Assembly: GCA_032622095.1 (NCBI GenBank)
Contig: CP136061.1
Span: 168,277,107 to 168,341,106 of the forward strand
DNA: 64,000 bases
Direction of reading: 5' to 3'
From: Siphonodentalium dalli
Taxonomy: Eukaryota > Mollusca > Scaphopoda > Gadilida > Siphonodentaliidae
Both the position numbers and the translations under genes were made by a program. This document shows positions 48,338 through 60,605 of the stretch, one piece after another (within the stretch, counting starts at the first letter, position 1; every line of letters starts with the position of its first letter). A model generated the notes under the pieces. It did not search any database, was not told where the DNA came from, and worked only from the letters and a program-made list of their open reading frames with translations.

Positions 48338-50118
48338 CGGCACCTCGAAACAGTGCGCGGAACTGCGCAGAACTACGCGGAAGTGCGCGGTACAAATGAA
48401 ACAGTTATTATGCACAGGGGCAGGTGGGGGTTGATTTGATACATGAACTATAGTAGTAGACAGTCTTCAGTTGCAAATTTGTAAGGTTATTTTAACGTTT
48501 TAACTTGTATTTGAGAGATAGAGTGAGTGGTAGAATCTACCGCGCACTGTTTCGAGAAAAGCTTACTGCTCAATATCTTCCGCGCATTGTTTCACGAAAA
48601 GCATACTCGTGGTTTCGGATTAGGGACCACACTTAGCCTACATGTCTTAATTAGTAATAGGCCTAGTATAGAGGTAGACTGATTAGAGGTGACAGCTTAC
48701 TGCATGTCACTGTAGAAAATGTGTGAAGTTAAAATGTTGAAACAACACAACCATCATGCAGTGATTATTGAGTGATTAAATCTGCAGGGTATAGTCTAAG
48801 TATGAAGTCGACTCTGACAATTTCATACCCAAATGACCCTATACATCAAGTGTTCATATATAGCCTAGAAAAATTGTGTTCCAAATGCAGAATCAAATTA
48901 AATCCACTGAAAACGCAACTAAAGGTACTCAATCTGATCAGAGTGTCTCCATCTCAACAGATTCCAACAACAACAAAATTTTATCAAAGGTCACTTTAGT
49001 TATTAGAATCGATTAATTATCCAAAAATATTGCGAACGACTGTGAAATGTCGTATATAATTGCCCAAAATGTGTTGTATAGCAACATTTTGTTCGATGGA
49101 ATTTAGTATCGAGAGTATGTCGGTCGACTTTTTCGGCAAACTTCTGGGACAGCAAGTATTCCCGATAATGAAAAATAATAGATTTCTAAAATCGATATCT
49201 AATAAATCTGAGCTTTGATGGGTGGCTTCCTCGACTCGAATCAAATATTTTTGGCCCCTGAAGCCATTGAAATAGTAATTGAGAGGATTGTTATCGAATT
49301 GAGTACCTTTAATCGTATTTGGGAATAAACGTAATTACTCCAAAACCAAACTCTCTCTCTTTTTGACACACCCATCACGCAATCTAACGAAGCCCGGGGA
49401 AGCCACTTTCCTGGTATTCACTCTAGACTCACGCCTTAAATTTAAAAAGCACCAAAATCGTTGATCGATTATTTTCCACGTCGAACGGAATTTTAACAAT
49501 AAATAATAAATTTGGAAACATATGAGGAAATCGAAACTGACTAATAATAACTGTGCAGGTTTAAACACTGTGATCAAAATAGAGACTGATATATTGAAAT
49601 TACCTGACTTGGCGGACAGACTACTGGACATAATAACTGATCAACAGAGAGAGATAAGAGGTGCCATATATGCACAGAGGTGCCATATATATGGCACCGG
49701 TAATTTCATTTTGACATTTTAAGTCTGCCGGTCCAAAGCCCGGATAAAAGCTGATGGGAGTTTTAAAAAATTGTTTTATAATATATAATTTATCACGTAA
49801 CTGTGGCTATTAATCCGACATCGCGCATTCAGTTTTCTGGTAACAACTGCGCAGTAAGCTTTTCTCGAAACAATGCGCGGAAGATATATAGCGCAGTAAA
49901 CTTTTCTCGAAACAGTGCGCGGTACCTAGATTCTACCACTCACTCTCTCTAATAAAACGTTAAAATGATCTTGCAAATTCGTAACTGAAGACCTTCTACT
50001 ACTATATTTCATTAATATACATGTTTTAAATCAACTCCCCGTGCATAATAACTGTTTTGTTTGTACCGCGCAGTTCCGCGCACTTCTGCGCAGTTCCGCG
50101 CACTGTTTCGAGGTACCC
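48338..50118. mobile_element. Long-TIR transposon, copy 2 (1,781 bp, co-amplified with the satellite)
   Basis: It has the same length, termini, interior and flanking CGGAAGCAT (48329-48337 and 50119-50127) as 43115-44895, exactly 5,223 bp downstream. I saw no difference between the two. The surrounding satellite is also shared, so this copy arose by duplication of the occupied satellite unit, not by a second transposition. Confidence 0.9.
49679..49698. other. 20-bp perfect palindrome in the transposon, copy 2
   Basis: The same GGTGCCATATATATGGCACC as at 44456-44475. Confidence 0.85.
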
Positions 50119-53100
50119 CGGAAGCATATAGAAGATGGCCACATCCAAGATAACGCAGCGAATCAAATGTCTGGTTATTATTATAGCCCCTTATTAAAAA
50201 AGGGTATATTGTTTTGCATGTGTCTGTCCTGACATGCGTTCGCACATCCGCACAATGTCTGTTCAATGTTATAACTTGAACCGTAGTGCTCTGATCTCAA
50301 TGAAATTTGGTATGGGTGTTCACCACTATAAGGACATTCAATGGCATCTGTTCAATGTATGCACCGGACGACAATATATCTTGTTTTTGCACTGATTTAA
50401 ATTTCATTATTTTTGTTCTTTCATTTGGTATTCCACATTATAGACAGGACAGATCTCATTATTTTTGTCATTCTGTTTTGTCTTCCTGATTGGAGAGGGT
50501 AGAAGATTTCAGATACTCGGAAGCATATAGAAGATGGCCACATCCAAGATAACGCAGCGAATCAAATGTCTGGTTATTATTATAGCCCCTTATTAAAAAA
50601 GGGTATATTGTTTTGCACGTGTCTGTCCGGACATGCGTTCGCACATCCGCACAATGTCTGTTCAATGTTATAACATGAACCGTAGTGCTCTGATCTCAAT
50701 GAAATTTGGTATGGGTGTTCACCACTATAAGGACATTCAATGGCATCTGTCCAATGTATGCACCGACGACAGTATATCTTGTTTTTGCACTGATTTAAAT
50801 TTCATTATTTTTGTTCTTTCATTTTGTATTCCACATTAGGCAGGACAGATCTCATTACTTTTGTCATTCTGTTTTGTCTTCCAGATTGGAGAGGGTACAA
50901 TATTTCAGATACTCGGAAGCATACAGAAGATGGCCACATCCAAGATAACGCAGCGAATCAAATGTCTGTGGTTATTGTTATAGTCCCTTTTTTAAAAAGG
51001 TATATTGTTTTGCATCTGTCTGTCCGGACGTTCGTACGTACATCCGCCCAATGTCTGTTCATGCCATAGTGCTTGGTTCTGAATGAAATTTGGTATGGAT
51101 GTTCCCTACTATGAGTATACTCAGTAGAATATTCCATCGTTTTGTTCAGATTATTCATTCTAGAATTATTCATCTTTGTTTATCTGGAAATGTTGGCTTT
51201 TTAGTCTGTCTGATGTCTTTTCAGGACATAACTTGAACAATAATGCTCGGTTCTCAATGATATTTGGTATGGATGTTCACCACTATAAGGACATTCAATG
51301 GCATCTGTTCAATGTATGCACCCGACGACACTATATCTTGTTTTTGCACTGATTTAAATTTCATTATTTTTGTTCTTTCATTTGGTATTCCACATTATAG
51401 ACAGGACAGATCTCATTATTTTTGTCATTTTGTTTTGTCTTCCAGATTGGAGAGGGTAGAAGATTTCAGATACTCGGAAGCATATAGAAGATGGCCACAT
51501 CCAAGATAACGCAGCGAATCAAATGTCTGGTTATTATTATAGCCCCTTATTAAAAAAGGGTATATTGTTTTGCACGTGTCTGTCCGGACATGCGTTCGCA
51601 CATCCGCACAATGTCTGTTCAATGTTATAACTTGAACCGTAGTGCTCTGATCTCAATGAAATTTGGTATGGGTGTTCACCACTATAAGGACATTCAATGG
51701 CATATGTCCAATGTATGCACCGGACGACAGTATATCTTGTTTTTGCACTGATTTAAATTTCATTATTTTTGTTCTTTCATTTTGTATTCCACATTAGGCA
51801 GGACAGATCTCATTACTTTTGTCATTCTGTTTTGTCTTCCAGATTGGAGAGGGTACAATATTTCAGATACTCGGAAGCATACAGAAGATGGCCACATCCA
51901 AGATAACGCAGCGAATCAAATGTCTGTGGTTATTGTTATAGCCCCTTTTTTAAAAAGGTATATTGTTTTGCATCTGTCTGTCCGGACGTTCGTACGTACA
52001 TCCGCCCAATGTCTGTTCATGCCATAGTGCTTGGTTCTGAATGAAATTTGGTATGGATGTTCCCTACTATGAGTATACTCAGTAGAATATTCTAATCGTT
52101 TTGTTCAGATTATTCATTCTAGAGTTATTCATCTTTGTTTATCTGGAAATGTTTCCTTTTTGGTCTGTCTGATGTCTTTTCAGGACATAACTTGAACAAT
52201 GATGCTCGGTTCTCAATGATATTTGGTATGGATGTTCACCACTATAAGGACATTCAATGGCATCTGTTCAATGTATGCACCGGACGACAGTATATCTTGT
52301 TTTTGCACTGATTTAAATTTCATTATGTTTGTTCTTTCATTTGGTATTCCACATTATAGAAGGACAGATCTCATTATTTTTGTCATTTTGTTTTGTCTTC
52401 CAGATTGGAGAGGGTAGAAGATTTCAGATACTCGGAAGCATACAGAAGATGGCCACATCCAAGATAAAGCAGCGAATCAAATGTCTGTGGTTATTGTTAT
52501 AGCCCCTTTTTTAAAAAGGTATATTGTTTTGCATCTGTCTGTCCGGACGTTCGTACGTACATCCGCCCAATGTCTGTTCATGCCATAGTGCTCGGTTCTG
52601 AATGAAATTTGGTATGGATGTTCCCTACTATGAGTATACTCAGTAGAATATTCCATCGTTTTGTTCAGATTATTCATTCTAGAGTTATTCATCTTTGTTT
52701 ATCTGGAAATGTTGGCTTTTTGGTCTGTCTGATGTCTTTTCAGGACATAACTTGAACAATAATGCTCGGTTCTCAATGATATTTGGTATGGACGTTCACC
52801 ACTATAAGGACATTCAATGGCATCTGTTCAATGTAATCAACAGACGACAGTATATCTTGTTTTTGCACTGATTTAAATTTCATTATTTTTGTTCTTTCAT
52901 TTGGTATTCCACATTATAGACAGGACATATCTCATTATTTTTGTCATTTTGTTTTGTCTTCCAGATTGGAGAGAGTAGAAGATTTCAGATACTCGGAAGC
53001 ATATAGAAGATGGCCACATCCAAGATAACGCAGCGAATCAAATGTCTGGTTATTATTACAGCCCCTTATTAAAAAAGGGTATATTGTTTTGCACGTGTCT

Positions 53101-53181
53101 GTCCGGACATGCGTTCGTACATCCGCACAATGTCTGTTCAATGTTATAACTTGAACCGTAGTGCTCTGATCTCAATGAAAT

Positions 53182-55497
53182 TTGGTATGGGTGTTCACCA
53201 CTATAAGGACATTCAATGGCATCTGTCCAATGTATGCACCGGACGACAGTATATCTTGTTTTTGCACTTGATTTAAATTTCATTATTTTTGTTCTTTCAT
53301 TTTGTATTCCACATTAGGCAGGACAGATCTCATTTTTTTTGTCATTCTGTTTTGTCTTCCAGATTGGAGAGGGTACAATATTTCCGATACTCGGAAGCAT
53401 ACAGAAGATGGCCACATCCAAGATAACGCAGCGAATCAAATGTCTGTGGTTATTGTTATAGCCCCTTTTTTAAAAAGGTATATTGTTTTGCATCTGTCTG
53501 TCCGGACGTTCGTACGTACATCCGCCCAATGTCTGTTCATGCCATAGTGCTCGGTTCTGAATGAAATTTGGTATGGATGTTCCCTACTATGAGTATACTC
53601 AGTAGAATATTCCATCGTTTTGTTCAGATTATTCATTCTAGAGTTATTCATCTTTGTTTATCTGGAAATGTTGGCTTTTTGGTCTGTCTGATGTCTTTTC
53701 AGGACATAACTTGAACAATAATGCTCGGTTCTCAATGATATTTGGTATGGATGTTCACCACTATAAGGACATTCAATGGCATCTGTTCAATGTATGCACC
53801 GGACGACAATATATCTTGTTTTTGCACTGATTTAAATTTCATTATTTTTGTTCTTTCATTTGGTATTCCACATTATAGACAGGACAGATCTCATTATTTT
53901 TGTCATTCTGTTTGGTTTTCCAGATTGGAGAGGGTAGAAGATTTCAGATACTCTGAAGCATATAGAAGATGGCCACATCCAAGATAACGCAGCGAATCAA
54001 ATGTCTGGTTATTATTATAGCCCCTTATTAAAAAAGGGTATATTGTTTTGCAAGTGTCTGTCCTGACATGCGTTCGCACATCCGCACAATGTCTGTTCAA
54101 TGTTATAACTTGAACCGTAGTGCTCTGATCTCAATGAAATTTGGTATGGGTGTTCACCACTATAATGACATTCAATGGCATCTGTTCAATGTATGCACCG
54201 GACGACAATATATCTTGTTTTTGCACTGATTTAAATTTCATTATTTTTGTTCTTTCATTTGGTATTCCACATTATAGACAGGACAGATCTCATTATTTTT
54301 GTCATTCTGTTTTGTCTTCCAGATTGGAGAGGGTAGAAGATTTCAGATACTCGGAAGCATATAGAAGATGGCCACATCCAAGATAACGCAGCGAATCAAA
54401 TGTCTGGTTATTATTATAGCCCCTTATTAAAAAAGGGTATATTGTTTTGCACGTGTCTGTCCGGACATGCGTTCGCACATCCGCACAATGTCTGTTCAAT
54501 GTTATAACTTGAACCGTAGTGCTCTGATCTCAATGAAATTTGGTATGGGTGTTCACCACTATAAGGACATTCAATGGCATCTGTCCAATGTATGCACCGG
54601 ACGACAGTATATCTTGTTTTTGCACTGATTTAAATTTCATTATTTTTGTTCTTTCATTTTGTATTCCACATTAGGCAGGACAGATCTCATTACTTTTGTC
54701 ATTCTGTTTTGTCTTCCAGATTGGAGAGGGTACAATATTTCAGATACTCGGAAGCATACAGAAGATGGCCACATCCAAGATAATGCAGCGAATCAAATGT
54801 CTGTGGTTATTGTTATAGCCCCTTTTTTAAAAAGGTATATTGTTTTGCATCTGTCTGTCCGGACGTTCGTACGTACATCCGCCCAATATCTGTTGATGCC
54901 ATAGTGCTTGTTTCTGAATGAAATTTGGTATGGATGTTCCCTACTATGAGTATACTCAGTAGAATATTCCATCGTTTTGTTCAGATTATTCATTCTAGAG
55001 TTATTCATCTTTGTTTATCTGGAAATGTTGGCTTTTTGGTCTGTCTGATGTCTTTTCAGGACATAACTTGAACAATGATGCTCGGTTCTCAATGATATTT
55101 GGTATGGATGTTCACCACTATAAGGACATTCAATGGCATCTGTTCAATGTAATCACCGGACGACAGTATATCTTGTTTTTGCACTGATTTAAATTTCATT
55201 ATTTTTGTTCTTTCATTTGGTATTCCACATATTAGACAGGACATATCTCATTATTTTTGTCAATTTGTTTTGTCTTCCAGATTGGAGAGGGTAGAAGATT
55301 TTGGATACTCGGAAGCATATAGAAGATGGCCACATCCAAGATAACGCAGCGAATCAAATGTCTGGTTATTATTATAGCCCCTTATTAAAAAAGGGTATAT
55401 TGTTTTGCACGTGTCTGTCCGGACATGCGTTCGTACATCCGCACAATGTCTGTTCAATGTTATAACTTGAACCGTAGTGCTCTGATCTCAATGAAAT
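53182..55497 (+). repeat. Higher-order repeat III, copy c (partial, empty site)
   Basis: Monomers are B (53182), A (53742), A (54141), B (54540) and A (55099). The 53742 A shares TTCTGTTTGGTTTTCCAG and CGACAATATATC with the two transposon-bearing A monomers but has no insertion, and it reads ACTCTGAAGCATATAG across the site. It therefore preserves the pre-insertion state of the same higher-order position. Confidence 0.9.
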
Positions 55498-58400
55498 TTG
55501 GTATGGGTGTTCACCACTATAAGGACATTCAATGGCATATGTCCAATGTATGCACCGGACGACAGTATATCTTGTTTTTGCACTGATTTAAATTTCATTA
55601 GTTTTGTTCTTTCATTTTGTATTCCACATTAGGCAGGACAGATCTCATTATTTTTGTCATTCTGTTTTGTCTTCCAGATTGGAGAGGGTACAATATTTCA
55701 GATACTCGGAAGCATACAGAAGATGGCCACATCCAAGATAACGCAGCGAATCAAATGTCTGGTTATTGTTATAGCCCCTTTTTTAAAAAGGTATATTGTT
55801 TTGCATCTGTCTGTCCGGACGTTCGTACGTACATCCGCCCAATGTCTGTTCATGCCATAGTGCTCGGTTCTGAATGAAATTTGGTATGGATGTTCCCTAC
55901 TATGAGTATACTCAGTAGAATATTCCATCGTTTTGTTCAGATTATTCATTCTAGAGTTATTCATCTTTGTTTATCTGGAAATGTTGGCTTTTTGGTCTGT
56001 CTGATGTCTTTTCAGGACATAACTTGAACAATAATGCTCGGTTCTCAATGATATTTGGTATGGATGTTTACCACTATAAGGACATTCAATGGCATCTGTT
56101 CAATGTAATCACCGGACGACAGTATATCTTGTTTTTGCACTGGTTTAAATTTCATCATTTTTGTTCTTTCATTTGGTATTCCACATTATAGACAGGACAT
56201 ATCTCATTATTTTTGTCATTTTGTTTTGTCTTCCAGATTGGAGAGGGTAGAAGATTTCAGATACTCGGAAGCATATAGAAGATGGCCACATCCAAGATAA
56301 CGCAGCGAATCAAATGTCTGGTTATTATTATAGCCCCTTATTAAAAAAGGGTATATTGTTTTACATCTGTCTGTCCGGACGTTCGTACGTACATCCGCCC
56401 AATGTCCGTTCATGCCATAGTGCTCGGTTCTGAATGAAATTTGATATGAATGTTCCCTACTATGAGTATACTCAGTAGAATATTCCATCGTTTTGTTCAG
56501 ATTATTCATTCTAGAGTTATTCATCTTTGTTTATCTGGAAATGTTGGCTTTTTGGTCTGTCTGATGTCTTTTCAGGACATAACTTGAACAATAATGCTCG
56601 GTTCTCAATGATATTTGGTATGGATGTTTACCACTATAAGGACATTCAATGGCATCTGTTCAATGTAATCACCGGACGACAGTATATCTTGTTTTTGCAC
56701 TGATTTAAATTTCATTATTTTTGTTCTTTCATTTGGTATTCCACATTATAGAAGGACAGATCTCATTATTTTTGTCATTTTGTTTTGTCTTCCAGATTGG
56801 AGAGGATAGAAGATTTCAGATACTCGGAAGCATACAGAAGATGGCCACATCCAAGATAACGCAGCGAATCAAATGTCTGGTTATTGTTATAGCCCCTTTT
56901 AAAAAAAGGTATATTGTTTTACATCTGTCTGTCCGGACGTTCGTACGTACATCCGCCCAATGTCCGTTCATGCCATAGTGCTCGGTTCTGAATGAAATTT
57001 GATATGAATGTTCCCTACTATGAGTATACTCAGTAGAATATTCCATCGTTTTGTTCAGATTATTCATTCTAGAGTTATTCATCTTTGTTTATCTGGAAAA
57101 GTTGGCTTTTTAGTCTGTCTGATGTCTTTTCAGGACATAACTTGAACAATAATGCTCGGTTCTCAATGATATTTGGTATGGATGTTCACCACTATAACTA
57201 CATTCAATGGCATCTGTTCAATGTATGCACCCGACGACAGTATATCTTGTTTTTGCACTGATTTAAATTTCATTATTTTTGTTCTTTCATTTGGTATTCC
57301 ACATTATAGACAGGACAGATCTCATTATTTTTGTCATTTTGTTTTGTCTTCCAGATTGGAGAGGGTTGAAGATTTCAGATACTCGGAAGCATATAGAAGA
57401 TGGCCACATCCAAGATAACGCAGCGAATCAATTGTCTGGTTATTATTATAGCCCCTTATTAAAAAAGGGTATATTGTTTTGCATGTGTCTGTCCGGACAT
57501 GCGTTCGTACATCCGCACAATGTCTGTTCAATGTTATAACTTGAACCGTAGTGCTCGGTTCTCAATGAAATTTGGTATGGGTGTTCACCACTATAAGGAC
57601 ATTCAATGGCATCTGTCCAATGTATGCACCGGACGACAGTATATCTTGTTTTTGCACTTGATTTAAATTTGATTATTTTTGTTCTTTCATTTTGTATTCC
57701 ACATTAGGCAGGACAGATCTCATTTTTTTGTCATTCTGTTTTGTCTTCCAGCTTGGAGAGGGTACAATATTTCAGATACTCGGAAGCATACAGAAGATGG
57801 CCACATCCAAGATAACGCAGCGAATCAAATGTCTGTGGTTATTGTTATAGCCCCTTTTTTAAAAAGGTATATTGTTTTGCATCTGTCTATCCGGACGTTC
57901 GTACGTACATCCGCCCAATGTCTGTTCATGCCATAGTGCTCGGTTCGGAATGAAATTTGGTATGGATGTTCCCTACTATGAGTATACTCAGTAGAATATT
58001 CCATCGTTTTGTTCAGATTATTCATTCTAGAGTTATTCATCTTTGTTTATCTGGAAATGTTGGCTTTTTGGTCTGTCTGATGTCTTTTCGGGACATAACT
58101 TGAACAATAATGCTCGGTTCTCAATGATATTTGGTATGGATGTTCACCACTATAAGGACATTCAATGGCATCTGTTCAATGTATGCACCCGACGACAGTA
58201 TATCTTGTTTTTGCACTGATTTAAATTTCATTATTTTTTATCTTTCATTTGGTATTCCACATTATAGACAGGACAGATCTCATTATTTTTGTCATTTTGT
58301 TTTGTCTTCCAGATTGGAGAGGGTAGAAGATTTCAGATACTCGGAAGCATATAGAAGATGGCCACATCCAAGATAACGCAGCGAATCAAATGTCTGGTTA

Positions 58401-60605
58401 TTATTATAGCCCCTTATTAAAAAAGGGTATATTGTTTTACATCTGTCTGTCCGGACGTTCGTACGTACATCCGCCCAATGTCCGTTCATGCCATAGTGCT
58501 CGGTTCTGAATGAAATTTGATATGAATGTTCCCTACTATGAGTATACTCAGTAGAATATTCCATCGTTTTGTTCAGATTATTCATTCTAGAGTTATTCAT
58601 CTTTGTTTATCTGGAAATGTTGGCTTTTTGGTCTGTCTGATGTCTTTTCAGGACATAACTTGAACAATAATGCTCGGTTCTCAATGATATTTGGTATGGA
58701 TGTTTACCACTATAAGGACATTCAATGGCATCTGTTCAATGTAATCACCGGACGACAGTATATCTTGTTTTTGCACTGATTTAAATTTCATTATTTTTGT
58801 TCTTTCATTTGGTATTCCACATTATAGAAGGACAGATCTCATTATTTTTGTCATTTTGTTTTGTCTTCCAGATTGGAGAGGATAGAAGATTTCAGATACT
58901 CGGAAGCATACAGAAGATGGCCACATCCAAGATAACGCAGCGAATCAAATGTCTGGTTATTGTTATAGCCCCTTTTAAAAAAAGGTATATTGTTTTACAT
59001 CTGTCTGTCCGGACGTTCGTACGTACATCCGCCCAATGTCCGTTCATGCCATAGTGCTCGGTTCTGAATGAAATTTGATATGAATGTTCCCTACTATGAG
59101 TATACTCAGTAGAATATTCCATCGTTTTGTTCAGATTATTCATTCTAGAGTTATTCATCTTTGTTTATCTGGAAAAGTTGGCTTTTTAGTCTGTCTGATG
59201 TCTTTTCAGGACATAACTTGAACAATAATGCTCGGTTCTCAATGATATTTGGTATGGATGTTCACCACTATAACTACATTCAATGGCATCTGTTCAATGT
59301 ATGCACCCGACGACAGTATATCTTGTTTTTGCACTGATTTAAATTTCATTATTTTTGTTCTTTCATTTGGTATTCCACATTATAGACAGGACAGATCTCA
59401 TTATTTTTGTCATTTTGTTTTGTCTTCCAGATTGGAGAGGGTTGAAGATTTCAGATACTCGGAAGCATATAGAAGATGGCCACATCCAAGATAACGCAGC
59501 GAATCAATTGTCTGGTTATTATTATAGCCCCTTATTAAAAAAGGGTATATTGTTTTGCATGTGTCTGTCCGGACATGCGTTCGTACATCCGCACAATGTC
59601 TGTTCAATGTTATAACTTGAACCGTAGTGCTCGGTTCTCAATGAAATTTGGTATGGGTGTTCACCACTATAAGGACATTCAATGGCATCTGTCCAATGTA
59701 TGCACCGGACGACAGTATATCTTGTTTTTGCACTTGATTTAAATTTGATTATTTTTGTTCTTTCATTTTGTATTCCACATTAGGCAGGACAGATCTCATT
59801 TTTTTGTCATTCTGTTTTGTCTTCCAGCTTGGAGAGGGTACAATATTTCAGATACTCGGAAGCATACAGAAGATGGCCACATCCAAGATAACGCAGCGAA
59901 TCAAATGTCTGTGGTTATTGTTATAGCCCCTTTTTTAAAAAGGTATATTGTTTTGCATCTGTCTATCCGGACGTTCGTACGTACATCCGCCCAATGTCTG
60001 TTCATGCCATAGTGCTCGGTTCGGAATGAAATTTGGTATGGATGTTCCCTACTATGAGTATACTCAGTAGAATATTCCATCGTTTTGTTCAGATTATTCA
60101 TTCTAGAGTTATTCATCTTTGTTTATCTGGAAATGTTGGCTTTTTGGTCTGTCTGATGTCTTTTCGGGACATAACTTGAACAATAATGCTCGGTTCTCAA
60201 TGATATTTGGTATGGATGTTCACCACTATAAGGACATTCAATGGCATCTGTTCAATGTATGCACCCGACGACAGTATATCTTGTTTTTGCACTGATTTAA
60301 ATTTCATTATTTTTTATCTTTCATTTGGTATTCCACATTATAGACAGGACAGATCTCATTATTTTTGTCATTTTGTTTTGTCTTCCAGATTGGAGAGGGT
60401 AGAAGATTTCAGATACTCGAAAGCATATAGAAGATGGCCACATCCAAGATAACGCAGCGAATCAAATGTCTGGTTATTATTATAGCCCCTTATTAAAAAA
60501 GGGTATATTGTTTTGCACGTGTCTGTCCGGACATGCGTTCGTACATCCGCACAATGTCTGTTCAATGTTATAACTTGAACCGTAGTGCTCTGATCTCAAT
60601 GAAAT
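55498..60605 (+). repeat. Higher-order repeat IV, expanded copy (10-mer, 5,108 bp)
   Basis: Monomers start at 55498, 56055, 56615, 57173, 57572, 58131, 58691, 59249, 59648 and 60207. Units 58131-60206 repeat 56055-58130 (2,076-bp period) with shared rare variants such as CCGTTCATGCCATAG, ATATGAATGTTCC, ACTATAACTACATTC and CTTCCAGCTTGG. The copy downstream (60606-63636) has this four-monomer block only once. Confidence 0.9.
58131..58690 (+). repeat. Hybrid A/B monomer at the 2,076-bp duplication junction
   Basis: The left side matches the A monomer at 60207 (TTATTTTTTATCTTTC, GACAGATCTC). The right side matches the B-type unit at 56055 (TTGTTTTACATCTGTCTG, CCGTTCATGCC). The exchange lies between about 58276 and 58438. 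Confidence 0.8.

Larger units (their letters stand above)
47558..53181 (+). repeat. Higher-order repeat III, copy b (5,624 bp, carries transposon)
   Basis: Monomers are B (47558), A plus transposon (48118-50306), A (50307), B (50706), A (51264), B (51663), B (52223) and A (52783). From about 42730 to 45120 and 47953 to 50343 copies a and b look identical. They then differ by the extra A at 50307 and rejoin at offset 5,622-5,624. Confidence 0.9.

Noticed and set aside
48338-50118. Second independent transposition of the long-TIR element
   Set aside because: The target site, flanking monomer variants and hundreds of bases on each side are shared with the first copy, so segmental duplication explains it.
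55698-56524. Longer minus-strand frames (88-102 codons) in the right-hand arrays
   Set aside because: They are extended merely because A and B monomers are fused in frame there. There is no start context, domain or conservation argument for coding.
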